Positions 1 to 8,684 of a DNA stretch of 64,000 bases are shown one piece after another. The stretch covers positions 20,310-84,309 of the forward strand of contig CADBCC010000004.1 in the NCBI GenBank assembly GCA_902793125.1. The letters are read 5' to 3'. The translations under genes were made by a program, and so were the position numbers. How positions within the stretch are numbered: position 1 is the stretch's first letter; every line of letters begins with the position of its first letter. The notes beneath the pieces are model-generated. The model saw nothing but the letters and a program-made list of their open reading frames with translations, did not search any database and had not been told where the DNA came from. Source of the DNA: an uncultured Ruminococcus sp. Its GTDB lineage: Bacteria; Bacillota; Clostridia; Oscillospirales; Acutalibacteraceae.

Positions 1-253
1 GGAAGCTTTCCCGAACTCAAAATACACCTGTAAAGATACCGATAATACAATCTGCGGAGATTACGGAAAATGTGATACAGATACCGATTATAAATATATA
101 ACCTTGGCGGTTAACGGTGTTGACGAGAATACTACTATTGCCGCGAGATTTTATATTCAGGATTCAAACGGCGTTTACCACTACGCTAAGTACACAAACA
201 GATACAGCAAAACATATCAGGGAATCGCGGTTAAATACAGCGATTTAGGTTGA
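1..253 (+). CDS. C-terminal end of a secreted repeat protein (5' truncated by the window)
   Basis: An open frame runs from base 2 to a TGA at 251-253 and gives about 83 residues. It matches the last part of the protein at 58482-60560. Both share a Y-K-Y-I-T-x-A-V-N-x-V-D block, then I-x-A-R-F-Y and Y-Y/H-Y-A-K-Y. This is the C-terminal domain of the surface-protein cassette described at 58482 and 61208. As in that copy, a tiny gene follows at once, here with its ribosome binding site overlapping this stop codon. There is no LPXTG signal or C-terminal membrane segment, so the domain may bind the wall or the protein may be released. The N-terminal part and any leader lie outside the window. Function unknown. 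Confidence 0.8.
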   Translation, partial: EAFPNSKYTCKDTDNTICGDYGKCDTDTDYKYITLAVNGVDENTTIAARFYIQDSNGVYHYAKYTNRYSKTYQGIAVKYSDLG

Positions 254-263
254 GGTGGTTAAT

Positions 264-446
264 ATGAAACTAACATATTTAACTCCACGAATAGCTGTTG
301 AAGAGCTGGTAAAAGCTGATGTGCTACTCTCTTCAGGCAAATATGATAATCAGAATATTTTCGGTTCGGGACTTGGCTCGTTCTTAGGTCCCGACGTTGA
401 GGATAATAAAAATATTAACGGGTTCAATCTGGAAAAATTCCTGTAA
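264..446 (+). CDS. small cassette protein with P-x-I-x-V-E-x-L-x-K-A-D-V-L core
   Basis: A 60-residue protein. ATG at 264 is preferred over the in-frame GTG at 255 because GAGGTGG at 252-258 sits five bases before it and overlaps the upstream stop codon, implying translational coupling. Residues 7-22 read TPRIAVEELVKADVLL. The gene at 60575 has the same block (SPVITVEDLAKADVLC), while the C-terminal halves differ. There is no signal peptide or membrane segment. In both places the small gene directly follows a large secreted protein with the shared C-terminal domain and precedes a strong hairpin. Function unknown. A chaperone, escort or precursor peptide is possible, but nothing here proves it. 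Confidence 0.75.
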   Translation: MKLTYLTPRIAVEELVKADVLLSSGKYDNQNIFGSGLGSFLGPDVEDNKNINGFNLEKFL

Positions 447-460
447 TATATTCTAAAATT

Positions 461-493
461 ACGGCTCAAAACTATCTATGAGTTTTGAGCCGT
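461..493 (+). terminator. rho-independent terminator-like hairpin
   Basis: Perfect 13-base arms (461-473 and 481-493) enclose a 7-base loop, just after the stop at 446. There is no long T run downstream. The arm core CGGCTCAAA recurs in the terminator at 3474-3502. Confidence 0.7.
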
Positions 494-508
494 AAAATTA
501 TGCGTAAA

Positions 509-571
509 ATGGTGACATTTATAAAGCTTAAAAAAGAAATTCAGGAATATATCTACGAGGATTTAAAATAA
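509..571 (+). other. 20-codon open frame, possible gene remnant
   Basis: ATG at 509 opens a 20-codon frame that starts inside a 16-base sequence (512-527) also found exactly at 3512-3527. In the second location this sequence forms the -35 part of a promoter. No ribosome binding site is seen before 509. A hairpin follows at 578-607. It may be the remains of a gene or noncoding. Confidence 0.2.
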
Positions 572-577
572 TCTCTT

Positions 578-607
578 GAAACCGGCTCAATTTTTCGAGC
601 CGGTTTC
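578..607 (+). terminator. terminator-like hairpin
   Basis: Perfect 11-base arms (578-588 and 597-607, GAAACCGGCTC and its complement) with an 8-base loop. It is followed by an A/T-rich stretch before the gene at 702. Confidence 0.6.
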
Positions 608-701
608 ATATAAAATATAATACTTTTTAATTCGATTTTAGAATTAAAAACTAAGTATTTATGATAAAATTAAAGAAATAATTTTTTATATGGTGAGTTA
701 A

Positions 702-899
702 TTGAAAAGAACGGTTATTGAGTTTATAATCGGTTTACCGATTATTGTATTAGGCTATTTTTTTCTTGATTATTTGTATTGTGTTCTTATTTCACACACT
801 GATTTTTCCTTCGATATTAAAGGCGGCGCAATTGCTGTTGTCGTATGGCTCTCTGTTGTGATTTTTTCACACATAAAAAGAAATAATAAAGAAAAATAA
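702..899 (+). CDS. small two-helix membrane protein, unknown
   Basis: A 65-residue protein starting at TTG 702, with GGTGAG at 692-697 as ribosome binding site. Two hydrophobic stretches, about residues 5-31 and 43-57, suggest two membrane helices, and the tail is short and basic. It lies 19 bases upstream of the secreted PLP-fold gene at 919 and may be co-transcribed with it. No known family is recognised. The start is less certain because TTG is rare, but no better start exists in this frame. Confidence 0.5.
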   Translation: MKRTVIEFIIGLPIIVLGYFFLDYLYCVLISHTDFSFDIKGGAIAVVVWLSVVIFSHIKRNNKEK

Positions 900-918
900 T
901 AAATAAAGGAGTAAAAAT

Positions 919-3450
919 ATGAGAAAAGCAAAACAATTTATAAGCGTATTTCTTTGTGTATTGCTCGGCGTTTCAACTTTTGTTATAAGCGCCCGGGCTA
1001 AAGATACAAGAAAATATGTAAAATCAATCAGCGTAAAAAAGAAAGCAACCGTTACAATCCCCGCCTCAAAGAAAAAGATTGTAAAAACTTTTAAGGTTAA
1101 TGTAAAAGTTAACGGTAAAGCTTCCGCGAAATTTACAGCGAAATCAAGCAAGAAATCCGTCGCTACCGTAAAAGTAAGCGGAAAGAAAATTAAAGTTACG
1201 GCTAAAAAAGCAGGTAAGGTTAAGATTAAAGTTACCACAAAAGCAAAAAATCTTAAAAAGAAAAAGCTCAGCAAAACTCTTACTCTTACCGTTAAAAAAG
1301 CTAAGAAAAAGAGCAATAACTCTAATCCCGCTCCGACTCCGGCTCAAGCTCCCACAGAGGCTCCCACAGAAGCTCCTACAGCTGCTCCCGAGCCCGGCAC
1401 GACCGAAGCTCCGACGCAAGCTACCACAGAAGCCGATACGGAAGAACCGACTGACGAACCCGATCCGGATCTTCCCGCGAGGATAGAGCCCGAAAGTTTA
1501 AATATTGATCTTAAATATTCAAATTACAGCAAAAACGATATGATGTCTTTTGCAAGAGACAGCGCCATAGGTTCTATCGCTTACCCCAAAAGTAACGCTG
1601 AGTATACTTTCGATATTGCCGACACAAGCGTTGTTAAACTTACTGAAGACGTAGACGGCGAAAAGTTTTTCTGTTCCGCGGGTGTGGGACAAACTACCGT
1701 AGATGTTTTTGAACAGTTCCCCGGAGAAGAAAAGACCAAGTTAGGAACAATCAATATCAAAGTAACGGAAGCTACAATGTCCGAGGTTTGCGAAGAAGCT
1801 TTCTCAAATTATACCGAAACTGATTATGTGAGCGTTTCGCTTAAATTGGACTTCGATATAAAAAGCTTTGACCTCGGAGCTGTTATAAAAAAAGTCCTCG
1901 GCGAATCGGAAGATATAGGAGTTCAATTTAGCGATAAAGACTATACTGTTTCTTATCAATCCGAAAACGAAAAGGTCGCTGTAGTTGATGATAAGGGCTT
2001 AATTTCAGGCGTTAAAAACGGCGAAACCCAGATACCTTACGCTATAAAGTTCAGCGATAATTCGGTTGACGAAGAGTTGTTATCCGTAACCGTTAAAGGA
2101 AACGCAATTGAGCATGTTGACGGTTATACAATCGATAATGTAAGAGACTATATTGTCGGTGTAGATACTCCGGTTAAGCTTAACGACGGTTCGGAAACTC
2201 CGCTCGTAAACTTCGATAACGCCGCCACAACTCCCGCGTTTAAAGCTGTTCAAGACGCTGTAAACAAGGAACTTGAGATGTACGGCTCTATAGGAAGAGG
2301 CTTCTCCCAGAAATCAAACCACTCAACTGATGTTTATAACAATACAAGAGATAAGGTGCTCCAATTCCTTACGGCAGATCCCGATTTATACACCTGTTTC
2401 TACGTTAATTCCACAACCGACGGTCTTAACAAACTCGCTTCCGCTTTAGTTGAAAGCGAAGACGATATCGTGCTTACAACCCGAATTGAGCATCACGCTA
2501 ACGACCTCAGCTGGCGTGAACGCTGTAAGGTAATTTACGCGGAGGTTGACGAAAAGGGCAGAGTAATCTACGACGATATCGAAAGACTCTTAAAAGAAAA
2601 CAAGGTAAAAATCGTTTCAATTTCGGCGGCATCCAATGTTACAGGCTACGTTGACGATGTCCATAGAGTTGCTAAAATGGCGCATAAATACGGCGCTAAA
2701 ATCGTTGTTGACGGCGCTCAGATCGTCGCCCACAGAAAGTTCTATATGATGGGCGATTTAGACGATCCCGATGATGATATCGACTTTATTGCTTTCTCGG
2801 CGCACAAAATGTATTCTCCCTACGGCGGCGGAGCTGTTGTAGGTCTTACCGAGGAACTCAACCAGCATATGCCGGAATTCTACGGCGGCGGAACAATCAA
2901 AGTCGTAGGCGATGACTGGCAGGTTTATAAGGAAGCTCCCGCGGCATACGAGGCGGGCTCGCCGAACTATCCCGGAGTTGTAGGTTTAGGTAAGGCGATT
3001 GATGTTCTTACAACAATCGGTATGGATAAAATCGAAGCTCACGAAAAAGTTCTTAACCGAAAGCTTATCGACGGACTTGAAAAGCTCCCGAACGTTATTC
3101 TCTACGGCGATACTGTTAATATAGACGACAGGGTAGGCGTAATAAGCTTTAACTTCAGCGATATTAATACTATGCTGCTTGCGGAACAGTTAAGCGGTCT
3201 CGGCGGAGTTGCCACAAGACGCGGAGCGTTCTGTGCTCATCCGTATGTATGGAGACTTATGGGCATTGACGACGAAACAGTCCGCGGTTTTGAAAACTGT
3301 TCGGACGCCAATACAGCGGGTATGATTCGTGTAAGTTTCGGAATTTATAATAACGAGGAAGAAATTGATAAGCTCCTTGACCTTATGCCCGCGGCAATGC
3401 AGGCGGCGAAAGACGCTAACAAGGACGGAGATATTAAACCCGAGTATTAA
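919..3450 (+). CDS. secreted protein: Ig-like modules fused to a SufS/class V aminotransferase domain
   Basis: An 843-residue protein; AAGGAG lies just upstream of ATG 919. Residues 1-28 form a signal peptide (basic start, hydrophobic core, A-R-A end). Residues about 30-130 are a lysine-rich BIG2-like Ig module. Residues about 135-185 are a Pro/Thr/Glu linker. Residues about 190-400 hold beta-rich and BIG2-like modules. Residues 431-835 are a full class V aminotransferase / cysteine desulfurase fold: N-F-D-N-A-A-T-T-P at 431, E-H-H-A-N with His525/526, S-A-H-K with the predicted PLP lysine at Lys630, Y-E-A-G-S-P-N, and R-R-G-A-F-C-A-H-P with Cys772 where SufS has its catalytic cysteine. SufS enzymes are normally about 400 residues and cytosolic. 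Export is therefore odd, because PLP must be loaded before or after secretion. Substrate unknown. No sorting signal is present. Confidence 0.85.
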   Translation: MRKAKQFISVFLCVLLGVSTFVISARAKDTRKYVKSISVKKKATVTIPASKKKIVKTFKVNVKVNGKASAKFTAKSSKKSVATVKVSGKKIKVTAKKAGKVKIKVTTKAKNLKKKKLSKTLTLTVKKAKKKSNNSNPAPTPAQAPTEAPTEAPTAAPEPGTTEAPTQATTEADTEEPTDEPDPDLPARIEPESLNIDLKYSNYSKNDMMSFARDSAIGSIAYPKSNAEYTFDIADTSVVKLTEDVDGEKFFCSAGVGQTTVDVFEQFPGEEKTKLGTINIKVTEATMSEVCEEAFSNYTETDYVSVSLKLDFDIKSFDLGAVIKKVLGESEDIGVQFSDKDYTVSYQSENEKVAVVDDKGLISGVKNGETQIPYAIKFSDNSVDEELLSVTVKGNAIEHVDGYTIDNVRDYIVGVDTPVKLNDGSETPLVNFDNAATTPAFKAVQDAVNKELEMYGSIGRGFSQKSNHSTDVYNNTRDKVLQFLTADPDLYTCFYVNSTTDGLNKLASALVESEDDIVLTTRIEHHANDLSWRERCKVIYAEVDEKGRVIYDDIERLLKENKVKIVSISAASNVTGYVDDVHRVAKMAHKYGAKIVVDGAQIVAHRKFYMMGDLDDPDDDIDFIAFSAHKMYSPYGGGAVVGLTEELNQHMPEFYGGGTIKVVGDDWQVYKEAPAAYEAGSPNYPGVVGLGKAIDVLTTIGMDKIEAHEKVLNRKLIDGLEKLPNVILYGDTVNIDDRVGVISFNFSDINTMLLAEQLSGLGGVATRRGAFCAHPYVWRLMGIDDETVRGFENCSDANTAGMIRVSFGIYNNEEEIDKLLDLMPAAMQAAKDANKDGDIKPEY

Positions 3451-3473
3451 GGAAAATATATTTAATAATTTTA

Positions 3474-3502
3474 AACGGCTCAAACTTTTGTTTTGAGCCG
3501 TT
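3474..3502 (+). terminator. rho-independent terminator
   Basis: Perfect arms AACGGCTCAAA (3474-3484) and TTTGAGCCGTT (3492-3502), followed by A then seven T. It ends the transcript of the gene at 919. Confidence 0.9.
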
Positions 3503-3511
3503 ATTTTTTTA

Positions 3512-3540
3512 GTGACATTTATAAAGCGCTATGTTATAAT
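3512..3540 (+). promoter_or_regulatory. sigma-A promoter for the DUF218 gene
   Basis: -35 GTGACA at 3512-3517, a 17-base spacer, and -10 TATAAT at 3535-3540, 24 bases before ATG 3564. Confidence 0.75.
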
Positions 3541-3563
3541 ATCGATAATAAGGGGTGAGGTAT

Positions 3564-5015
3564 ATGAAAGTGAAAAAACGCATTATAGCTCTTAGCGCGG
3601 GGCTTTTAGCTGTAATGCTGTTTTCTTTCTTATATGTTATGATAGTCGGAAGCCACTATTCATTGAACACATTTATAAAATGTGAAGACAAAAGGATTCC
3701 CGAAGATATTAAAGTGATTATTGAAAATAAAAATGTTTTAAAGAAATCCGATATCCGAACGGATAAAGGAATGCTGTATGTCGATTTTGACGCTGTAAGC
3801 ATGGGGGAAAGCAAGGTTAAAATAACTTATACTCACGAGGGAAAGAAAAACACCGCCGATAACTTTTCGCTAAAAGTTAATATATTTAATACAATTATTG
3901 ACTCGACCGGCGGAATGATTAGTTTTAACGGCTACAGGGCAATAATCCACGCGATAATATTCCAGCTTGTATTTACCGAGGTGATTATGCTGTGGATGTA
4001 TATTGACTACAGAAGAAAAGGAAAGTTTTCCTACGCGATGATTGCCTGCGGAGGAATAAGTATCTACAACTTTATTCTTATTGCTTATATTGCTTTTTGT
4101 AATTTTACGGTTTCGGTTTTTTCGTTTACTTTTTTCCTTATGATTATTTCTTCCGCCGGAATGATAATGCTCGTTTTACTTGCTCCGATAATGATGATGC
4201 TTTCGGTTTTGATTGCAATAAGCAATATCTGGCTTATCCGAAACGAGGGATTCAGCCTGATGAATATGCTCGGAATTGCTTTTGCGGCGCTTTGGTTTGG
4301 CGGAGCTTTACTTACTATCGGCACATTTTTCTTCAACTTTATAAGCAATATTCCTTTCTACAAAGAAATGATGATACCGCTTATCTATATTGTCGGTTAT
4401 ATTGAGTGTATGTTTATTTCGACCGTTGCCTGTTCGTACCTTGCGACCAAGTACAAGGTGCCGTATGACCGCGATTATATTATTATACTCGGCTGCGCGA
4501 TAAGAAAAGACGGAACGCCCACTCCGCTTCTTAAAAACAGAATTGACAGGGCGGTTGAATTTGAAAAGAAACAGTTTGAAAAAACAGGAAAACACGCGGT
4601 GTTTGTGACTTCGGGAGGACAGGGCTCAGACGAGGTCGTCTCCGAAGCCGAGGCTATGGAAAACTATCTTTTAAGTATAGGGATACCCAAAAAACAGATT
4701 CTTCGTGAGGATAAAAGCGTTAACACATTTGAGAATATGAAGTTTTCAAAAAATCTTATTATGAATAATTCTTATAATTTTGAAAATCAGAAAATCGCTT
4801 TTTCCACAACCAACTACCACGTTTTCAGAGGCTATGTACTCGTTAAGAAAAATGATTTTGAAGCTAAAGGAATTTCCGCGAAAACAAAGCAGTATTTCTT
4901 CCCGAACGCTTTTATAAGAGAGTTTATCGGAATGCTTGTAGATAAGAAATGGAAACATATTGTATTTATTGCTTTAACTGTTATTTTCTTTGTTTTGCTT
5001 TCGTGGCTGATATAA
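3564..5015 (+). CDS. DUF218 (YdcF/SanA/ElyC-like) membrane protein
   Basis: A 483-residue protein. ATG 3564 is chosen because GGGGTGAGG (3552-3560) lies just upstream; the in-frame GTG at 3555 is inside that site. One N-terminal helix is followed by an extracytoplasmic region (about residues 30-115), then about six hydrophobic helices (about 125-295). A DUF218 domain follows, beginning D-Y-I-I-I-L-G-C-A-I with T-P-T-P-L-L-K-N-R-I-D-R-A, V-T-S-G-G-Q-G and N-T-F-E-N-M-K. A last hydrophobic helix is at the C terminus. DUF218 proteins are linked to envelope and polysaccharide maintenance in other bacteria, but the reaction is not settled. It is monocistronic, between a promoter and a bidirectional terminator. 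Confidence 0.85.
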   Translation: MKVKKRIIALSAGLLAVMLFSFLYVMIVGSHYSLNTFIKCEDKRIPEDIKVIIENKNVLKKSDIRTDKGMLYVDFDAVSMGESKVKITYTHEGKKNTADNFSLKVNIFNTIIDSTGGMISFNGYRAIIHAIIFQLVFTEVIMLWMYIDYRRKGKFSYAMIACGGISIYNFILIAYIAFCNFTVSVFSFTFFLMIISSAGMIMLVLLAPIMMMLSVLIAISNIWLIRNEGFSLMNMLGIAFAALWFGGALLTIGTFFFNFISNIPFYKEMMIPLIYIVGYIECMFISTVACSYLATKYKVPYDRDYIIILGCAIRKDGTPTPLLKNRIDRAVEFEKKQFEKTGKHAVFVTSGGQGSDEVVSEAEAMENYLLSIGIPKKQILREDKSVNTFENMKFSKNLIMNNSYNFENQKIAFSTTNYHVFRGYVLVKKNDFEAKGISAKTKQYFFPNAFIREFIGMLVDKKWKHIVFIALTVIFFVLLSWLI

Positions 5016-5048
5016 AGTTTTAAAATATTTTAATAAGTTGTAAACTAA

Positions 5049-5077
5049 AAAGCGCGGCGTATAATCTGCCGCGCTTT
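5049..5077. terminator. bidirectional terminator
   Basis: Perfect arms AAAGCGCGGC (5049-5058) and GCCGCGCTTT (5068-5077) between two convergent genes. Confidence 0.85.
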
Positions 5078-5081
5078 AAAA

Positions 5082-5663
5082 TTATTTATCTACTTTTTCT
5101 ATTCTTTCTTTGGCTTTAATCCTTGCTTCAAGCAATTCGTTTTCATCATTATATCTTTCTTTATCGTCAGGCTGTCTTACTGTAACTCCGATTACTCTTG
5201 CCTGTTTATGATAAGACATTAAGTGTTTCTTTTTAATTACATACTGATAATCGAATTCGTCGTATTTCGCGATAACAAGCTGTTTAATCTGCTGCGGGTC
5301 AACGTATCTTGCGCCCGAAGCGGAGATTGTAAGAAAGTATTTATCCTTATCGGTTGTTATCGTAGCGTACGCTCTGAAAAGATTGTCTGTTTCGTGGTAT
5401 ATTGTAAGGTCTTCAATTTTTGTCGATTTACCCTGATAAAAATCTTTCAGCTCGTTAATATTACCGTCAAAATCAACGCTGTATTTTTTAGTATCTTCGG
5501 TAAACATATCTTTTAAACCGTTGCAGGAATTATCGAGCGACTGTACGGTTTGGTTAAAGATGTTTTCGATTTTTGAAGTGTCGTTGCTGAAGAAAAAAGC
5601 GAAAGATACAATTAACGCCAATAAAAGGAAGATTGTTACGCCCGTAACAATAAACTTTTTCAT
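5082..5663 (-). CDS. anchored extracytoplasmic protein, unknown
   Basis: A 193-residue protein from ATG 5663. An in-frame ATG at 5672 is only two bases from the GAGAGG site and is less likely. Residues 1-27 are a basic start and one hydrophobic helix without a lipobox cysteine, so it is probably a signal anchor. The rest is a soluble mixed alpha/beta domain of about 125 residues and a charged helical tail rich in Glu, Lys and Arg. It is vaguely like small NTF2-type or DUF5104-type export domains, but I cannot assign a family. It is monocistronic with its own promoter. Confidence 0.6.
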   Translation of the reverse strand: MKKFIVTGVTIFLLLALIVSFAFFFSNDTSKIENIFNQTVQSLDNSCNGLKDMFTEDTKKYSVDFDGNINELKDFYQGKSTKIEDLTIYHETDNLFRAYATITTDKDKYFLTISASGARYVDPQQIKQLVIAKYDEFDYQYVIKKKHLMSYHKQARVIGVTVRQPDDKERYNDENELLEARIKAKERIEKVDK

Positions 5664-5699
5664 ACTTACCATATCCTCTCAAAACATTTAACTTATAAT

Positions 5700-5727
5700 A
5701 TTATATAACGTACGTAGAATTTGTCAA
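5700..5727 (-). promoter_or_regulatory. sigma-A promoter for the gene at 5082-5663
   Basis: On the minus strand: TTGACA (5722-5727), a 16-base spacer, and TATAAT (5700-5705). Confidence 0.75.
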
Positions 5728-5740
5728 TACTTAAGAATGA

Positions 5741-7402
5741 TTACTTTCTCAGTAAAAGTCCGTTAGCTAAATCTTCTTTAGCCTGGGCTTTAACTTTGTA
5801 ATGCTGTTTTTTACCCGTAGCGGTTCTCGGAACGTCGTCGACAAGTCTGAAATATCTCGGAACCTGGTATTTGGAAAGATTGGGAGAGTTTTTGCAGAAT
5901 TCGAGAATTTCCGATACGGTTAAGTCATCATTTTCGGGGATAACATAAGCGACAACCGCTTCGCCTCTCGTTTTATCGGGTACGGAAGTTACAATACATT
6001 CATTAACCTTATCGAACATATTTATAGCTTCCTCGATACGGGCGGGATAGATGTTTTCGCCTTTACTGATTATCATATCGTCTTTACGTCCGGCAATGGT
6101 TACAAAATTATTTTTATCCCAGGTTCCTATATCGCCTGTGTACATCCAGCCTTTATAGAATTTTTCCTTAGTTACTGTTTCGTTGTTGATGTAGCAGTAG
6201 GTTGTTTTCGCGGGACATTTAATTATAATTTCGCCTTCGGTTTTATTGTCGGTGGGAACAACTTCATCGGGCTTTGCCTTTTTATCCTCGTAAACTTTAA
6301 CGACTCTTACTTCGTCGTCGGTACAGCTTTTGCCCGCGCTTCCCGACATCTCGGGTAAATCCTGAGGTCTTAAAAATGTATTCCAGAACGATTCGGTTGT
6401 GCCGTAACCGTTGAAAATATTGGGAGTGAGAACTTCCTGGAAGCGTATGCAGTCCTGCTTTTCAAGCGGACTTCCCATTGTTACTATACCTTTAAGCGCG
6501 CTTATATCTTTCGGATGTTTTTCCTGGCGTGAAGCTAAAAGTCCGAGTACCGATGGAACGCCTATAAGGAAAGTGATTGAATATTTCTGAACATAGTCCA
6601 AAGTTTTTTTCGGATGGAACTCACGCATAATTATAATCTCAGCTCCGACGTAAAGACTCGGTGTAATTCCGCCCGAGTGAATACCGCCTCGATGGAACCA
6701 GGGCGTCATATTCATAGTTTTGTCGTACGGAGAGAGAGGGAAGTGCATAATAACGTCATGCGCCGAGAGCACCTCGTTGATGTTGTTGAGCGGAATTCCC
6801 TTGGGAGTGCCTGTAGTTCCCGAAGTCTGAAGTCTTAAAACCTCGTCGTAAATGTGGGGCTTAAAGTCAACCGGCGGATTATCCTCGCTTTGGTTGTTTA
6901 CAAAATCCTCGTACTTTATATGACCTTCCGGAGCGTTTTCATAGCTGTCCGTATAATCTGCCATAATTATAATTTCGGGTTTATGCTCGGCTAATTTAAG
7001 CGCTTTAACGGCTGTGTTTGTAATAGCGCTGTCGTAAATATACACCTTAGGTTTATTATGATTAATAATCTCCGCGGTTTCTCCGGGGGATAAATTGAAG
7101 TTGGCGGGGTTTGAAATCGCGCCTAACTTCTGCGGAGCGATATATGAAAATACAAAGTAAGGCGAATTGTAAAGCTGGTTAAAAACTATGTCGCTTTTTT
7201 TAACGCCTGATTTTTTCATAGCGTTCGCGAATTTGTTACATTCGCGGTTAAGTTCCGAGTAAGTCCATCTCTGATTTTTAATCGGATCGAACAAAGCGGG
7301 GTTATCGCCGAATCTCATAACATTTCTTAAAAAGCCGTTAAGCCATGTGTACTCGGATTCAAAAGTTTCTTTGAACATTTTTATATCGTATGTATAATCC
7401 AT
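5741..7402 (-). CDS. AMP-dependent acyl-CoA synthetase / ligase
   Basis: A 553-residue class I adenylate-forming enzyme. The P-loop-like A3 motif reads LQTSGTTGTPKGIPLN. The Y-G-T-T-E-S motif, Y-T-G-D-I-G-T, G-R-K-D-D-M-I-I-S-K-G-E-N-I-Y-P hinge and C-terminal R-T-A-T-G-K with the catalytic lysine are all present. It should activate a carboxylic acid as acyl-AMP and pass it to CoA or a carrier protein. It is the second gene after fabF (23-base gap) on the minus strand. With the LysR regulator and thioesterase next door, it fits a small lipid or polyketide-like pathway. Medium- or long-chain fatty acid is the likeliest substrate, but sequence alone does not decide. No carrier protein gene is nearby. 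Confidence 0.85.
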   Translation of the reverse strand: MDYTYDIKMFKETFESEYTWLNGFLRNVMRFGDNPALFDPIKNQRWTYSELNRECNKFANAMKKSGVKKSDIVFNQLYNSPYFVFSYIAPQKLGAISNPANFNLSPGETAEIINHNKPKVYIYDSAITNTAVKALKLAEHKPEIIIMADYTDSYENAPEGHIKYEDFVNNQSEDNPPVDFKPHIYDEVLRLQTSGTTGTPKGIPLNNINEVLSAHDVIMHFPLSPYDKTMNMTPWFHRGGIHSGGITPSLYVGAEIIIMREFHPKKTLDYVQKYSITFLIGVPSVLGLLASRQEKHPKDISALKGIVTMGSPLEKQDCIRFQEVLTPNIFNGYGTTESFWNTFLRPQDLPEMSGSAGKSCTDDEVRVVKVYEDKKAKPDEVVPTDNKTEGEIIIKCPAKTTYCYINNETVTKEKFYKGWMYTGDIGTWDKNNFVTIAGRKDDMIISKGENIYPARIEEAINMFDKVNECIVTSVPDKTRGEAVVAYVIPENDDLTVSEILEFCKNSPNLSKYQVPRYFRLVDDVPRTATGKKQHYKVKAQAKEDLANGLLLRK

Positions 7403-7425
7403 AAAATTACCTCTAAATTACCTTT

Positions 7426-8643
7426 TTACTCGTATTTACCTACAATTACGCTTGAGTTCTGTCCGCCGAAGCCGAACGCGTTGGACATAGCGTATTTTAT
7501 TTCCGCCTTTTTAGCCTCGTTCGGAATAAAATCAATACTGCAGGGTATCGGATTTTCGAGGTTGATTGTCGGCGGTAAAATTCCCGTCTCAATCGCTTTA
7601 ACACAGGAGATTACCTCGGTTATTCCGCCGGCTCCCATCATATGGCCCGTAGCGCCTTTTGTGGAGCTTACGAAAGGAGTTTTTTCTCCGAACACTTCCT
7701 TAACGGCGTGGGTTTCAACCTCGTCGCCTTTCGGGGTAGAAGTTCCGTGGGCGTTAATATATCCTATATCTTCGGGCTGTAATCCGCCTTCCGATAAAGC
7801 CTGTTTCATACACGCTACAGCGCCTTTGCCCTCGGGGTGGGGAGCGGTAACGTGGTAAGCGTCGCAGGTGTTTCCGCAGGCGATGAGCTCGCCGTAGATT
7901 TTAGCGCCTCTTGCTTTTGCGTGTTCTTCTGTTTCAAGAATAAGCGCTCCGCCGCCTTCGCCGATAACGAATCCGTCTCTGCTTTCATCGAACGGACAGG
8001 AAGCTTTCTGCGGATTTTCATTGTTTCTTGATAATGCCTTTGCGTTGGCGAGGCTGTAAATAAAGATGGGGCAGTGCGCCGATTCCGCTCCGACCGCTAT
8101 CATCGCGTCCGCCTTTCCGGCTTTTAAAAGCATAGCCGCCTGATAAATCGCGTCACCGCCTGAGGAGCAGGCTGTGCTTACCGTAAAGCTCGGTCCCTGG
8201 ATATCGTGAGCGATAGCGATATTAGCCGCCGCGATATTTCCGAGAATTTTCGGAATAAAACGAGGGCCCACCTTTTTATGGGAAGCTCCCGTAAGCGCTT
8301 CCTGGGTAAAGGCGATAGTTGAAATACCGCTCATAGCCGTACCCATAATAATTCCCGTTCTCATCGGGTCGATTTCAAGCTCGGACTGTTTAAGCGCTTC
8401 CTCAGCCGCGATATAAGCGTACTGCATAAAAGCGTCGGTTTTTCTTACGACATCTTTCGGAAGGTAATCGGCGGGATTAAAATCTTTTATTTCTCCCGCG
8501 ATCTGAACCGCTAACTCGCTTGTGTCGAAGCTGCGGATTTTGTCAATTCCCGACTTTCCTTCGATTAGGTTGTTAAAAAAATTATCTACTCCGATTCCGA
8601 CAGGGGTAACAGCTCCCATACCGGTAATAACAATTTTGCTCAT
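7426..8643 (-). CDS. fabF: beta-ketoacyl-ACP synthase II
   Basis: A 405-residue condensing enzyme of normal length. The Cys-His-His triad is intact: Cys159 in S-T-A-C-S-S-G-G, then N-A-H-G-T-S-T-P and G-A-T-G-H-M-M-G-A-G-G. It extends acyl-ACP with malonyl-ACP by two carbons. It is the first gene of a two-gene operon with the acyl ligase, divergent from a LysR regulator. The rest of a fab cluster is absent, so this may be an accessory condensing enzyme for a special lipid rather than the housekeeping FabF. That is an inference from context only. Confidence 0.9.
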   Translation of the reverse strand: MSKIVITGMGAVTPVGIGVDNFFNNLIEGKSGIDKIRSFDTSELAVQIAGEIKDFNPADYLPKDVVRKTDAFMQYAYIAAEEALKQSELEIDPMRTGIIMGTAMSGISTIAFTQEALTGASHKKVGPRFIPKILGNIAAANIAIAHDIQGPSFTVSTACSSGGDAIYQAAMLLKAGKADAMIAVGAESAHCPIFIYSLANAKALSRNNENPQKASCPFDESRDGFVIGEGGGALILETEEHAKARGAKIYGELIACGNTCDAYHVTAPHPEGKGAVACMKQALSEGGLQPEDIGYINAHGTSTPKGDEVETHAVKEVFGEKTPFVSSTKGATGHMMGAGGITEVISCVKAIETGILPPTINLENPIPCSIDFIPNEAKKAEIKYAMSNAFGFGGQNSSVIVGKYE

Positions 8644-8684
8644 AATAAACCTCGCTATTATTTGTATTCTGCATATTCTTATGC

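Noticed and set aside
867-1419. Two long antisense open frames over the lysine-rich module of the gene at 919
   Set aside because: They mirror a repetitive Lys/Ala-rich coding region, have no ribosome binding site, and lie opposite a clear signal-peptide gene.
7481-7858. 125-codon plus-strand frame opposite fabF
   Set aside because: A shadow of a well-conserved fabF sequence, with no ribosome binding site or promoter.
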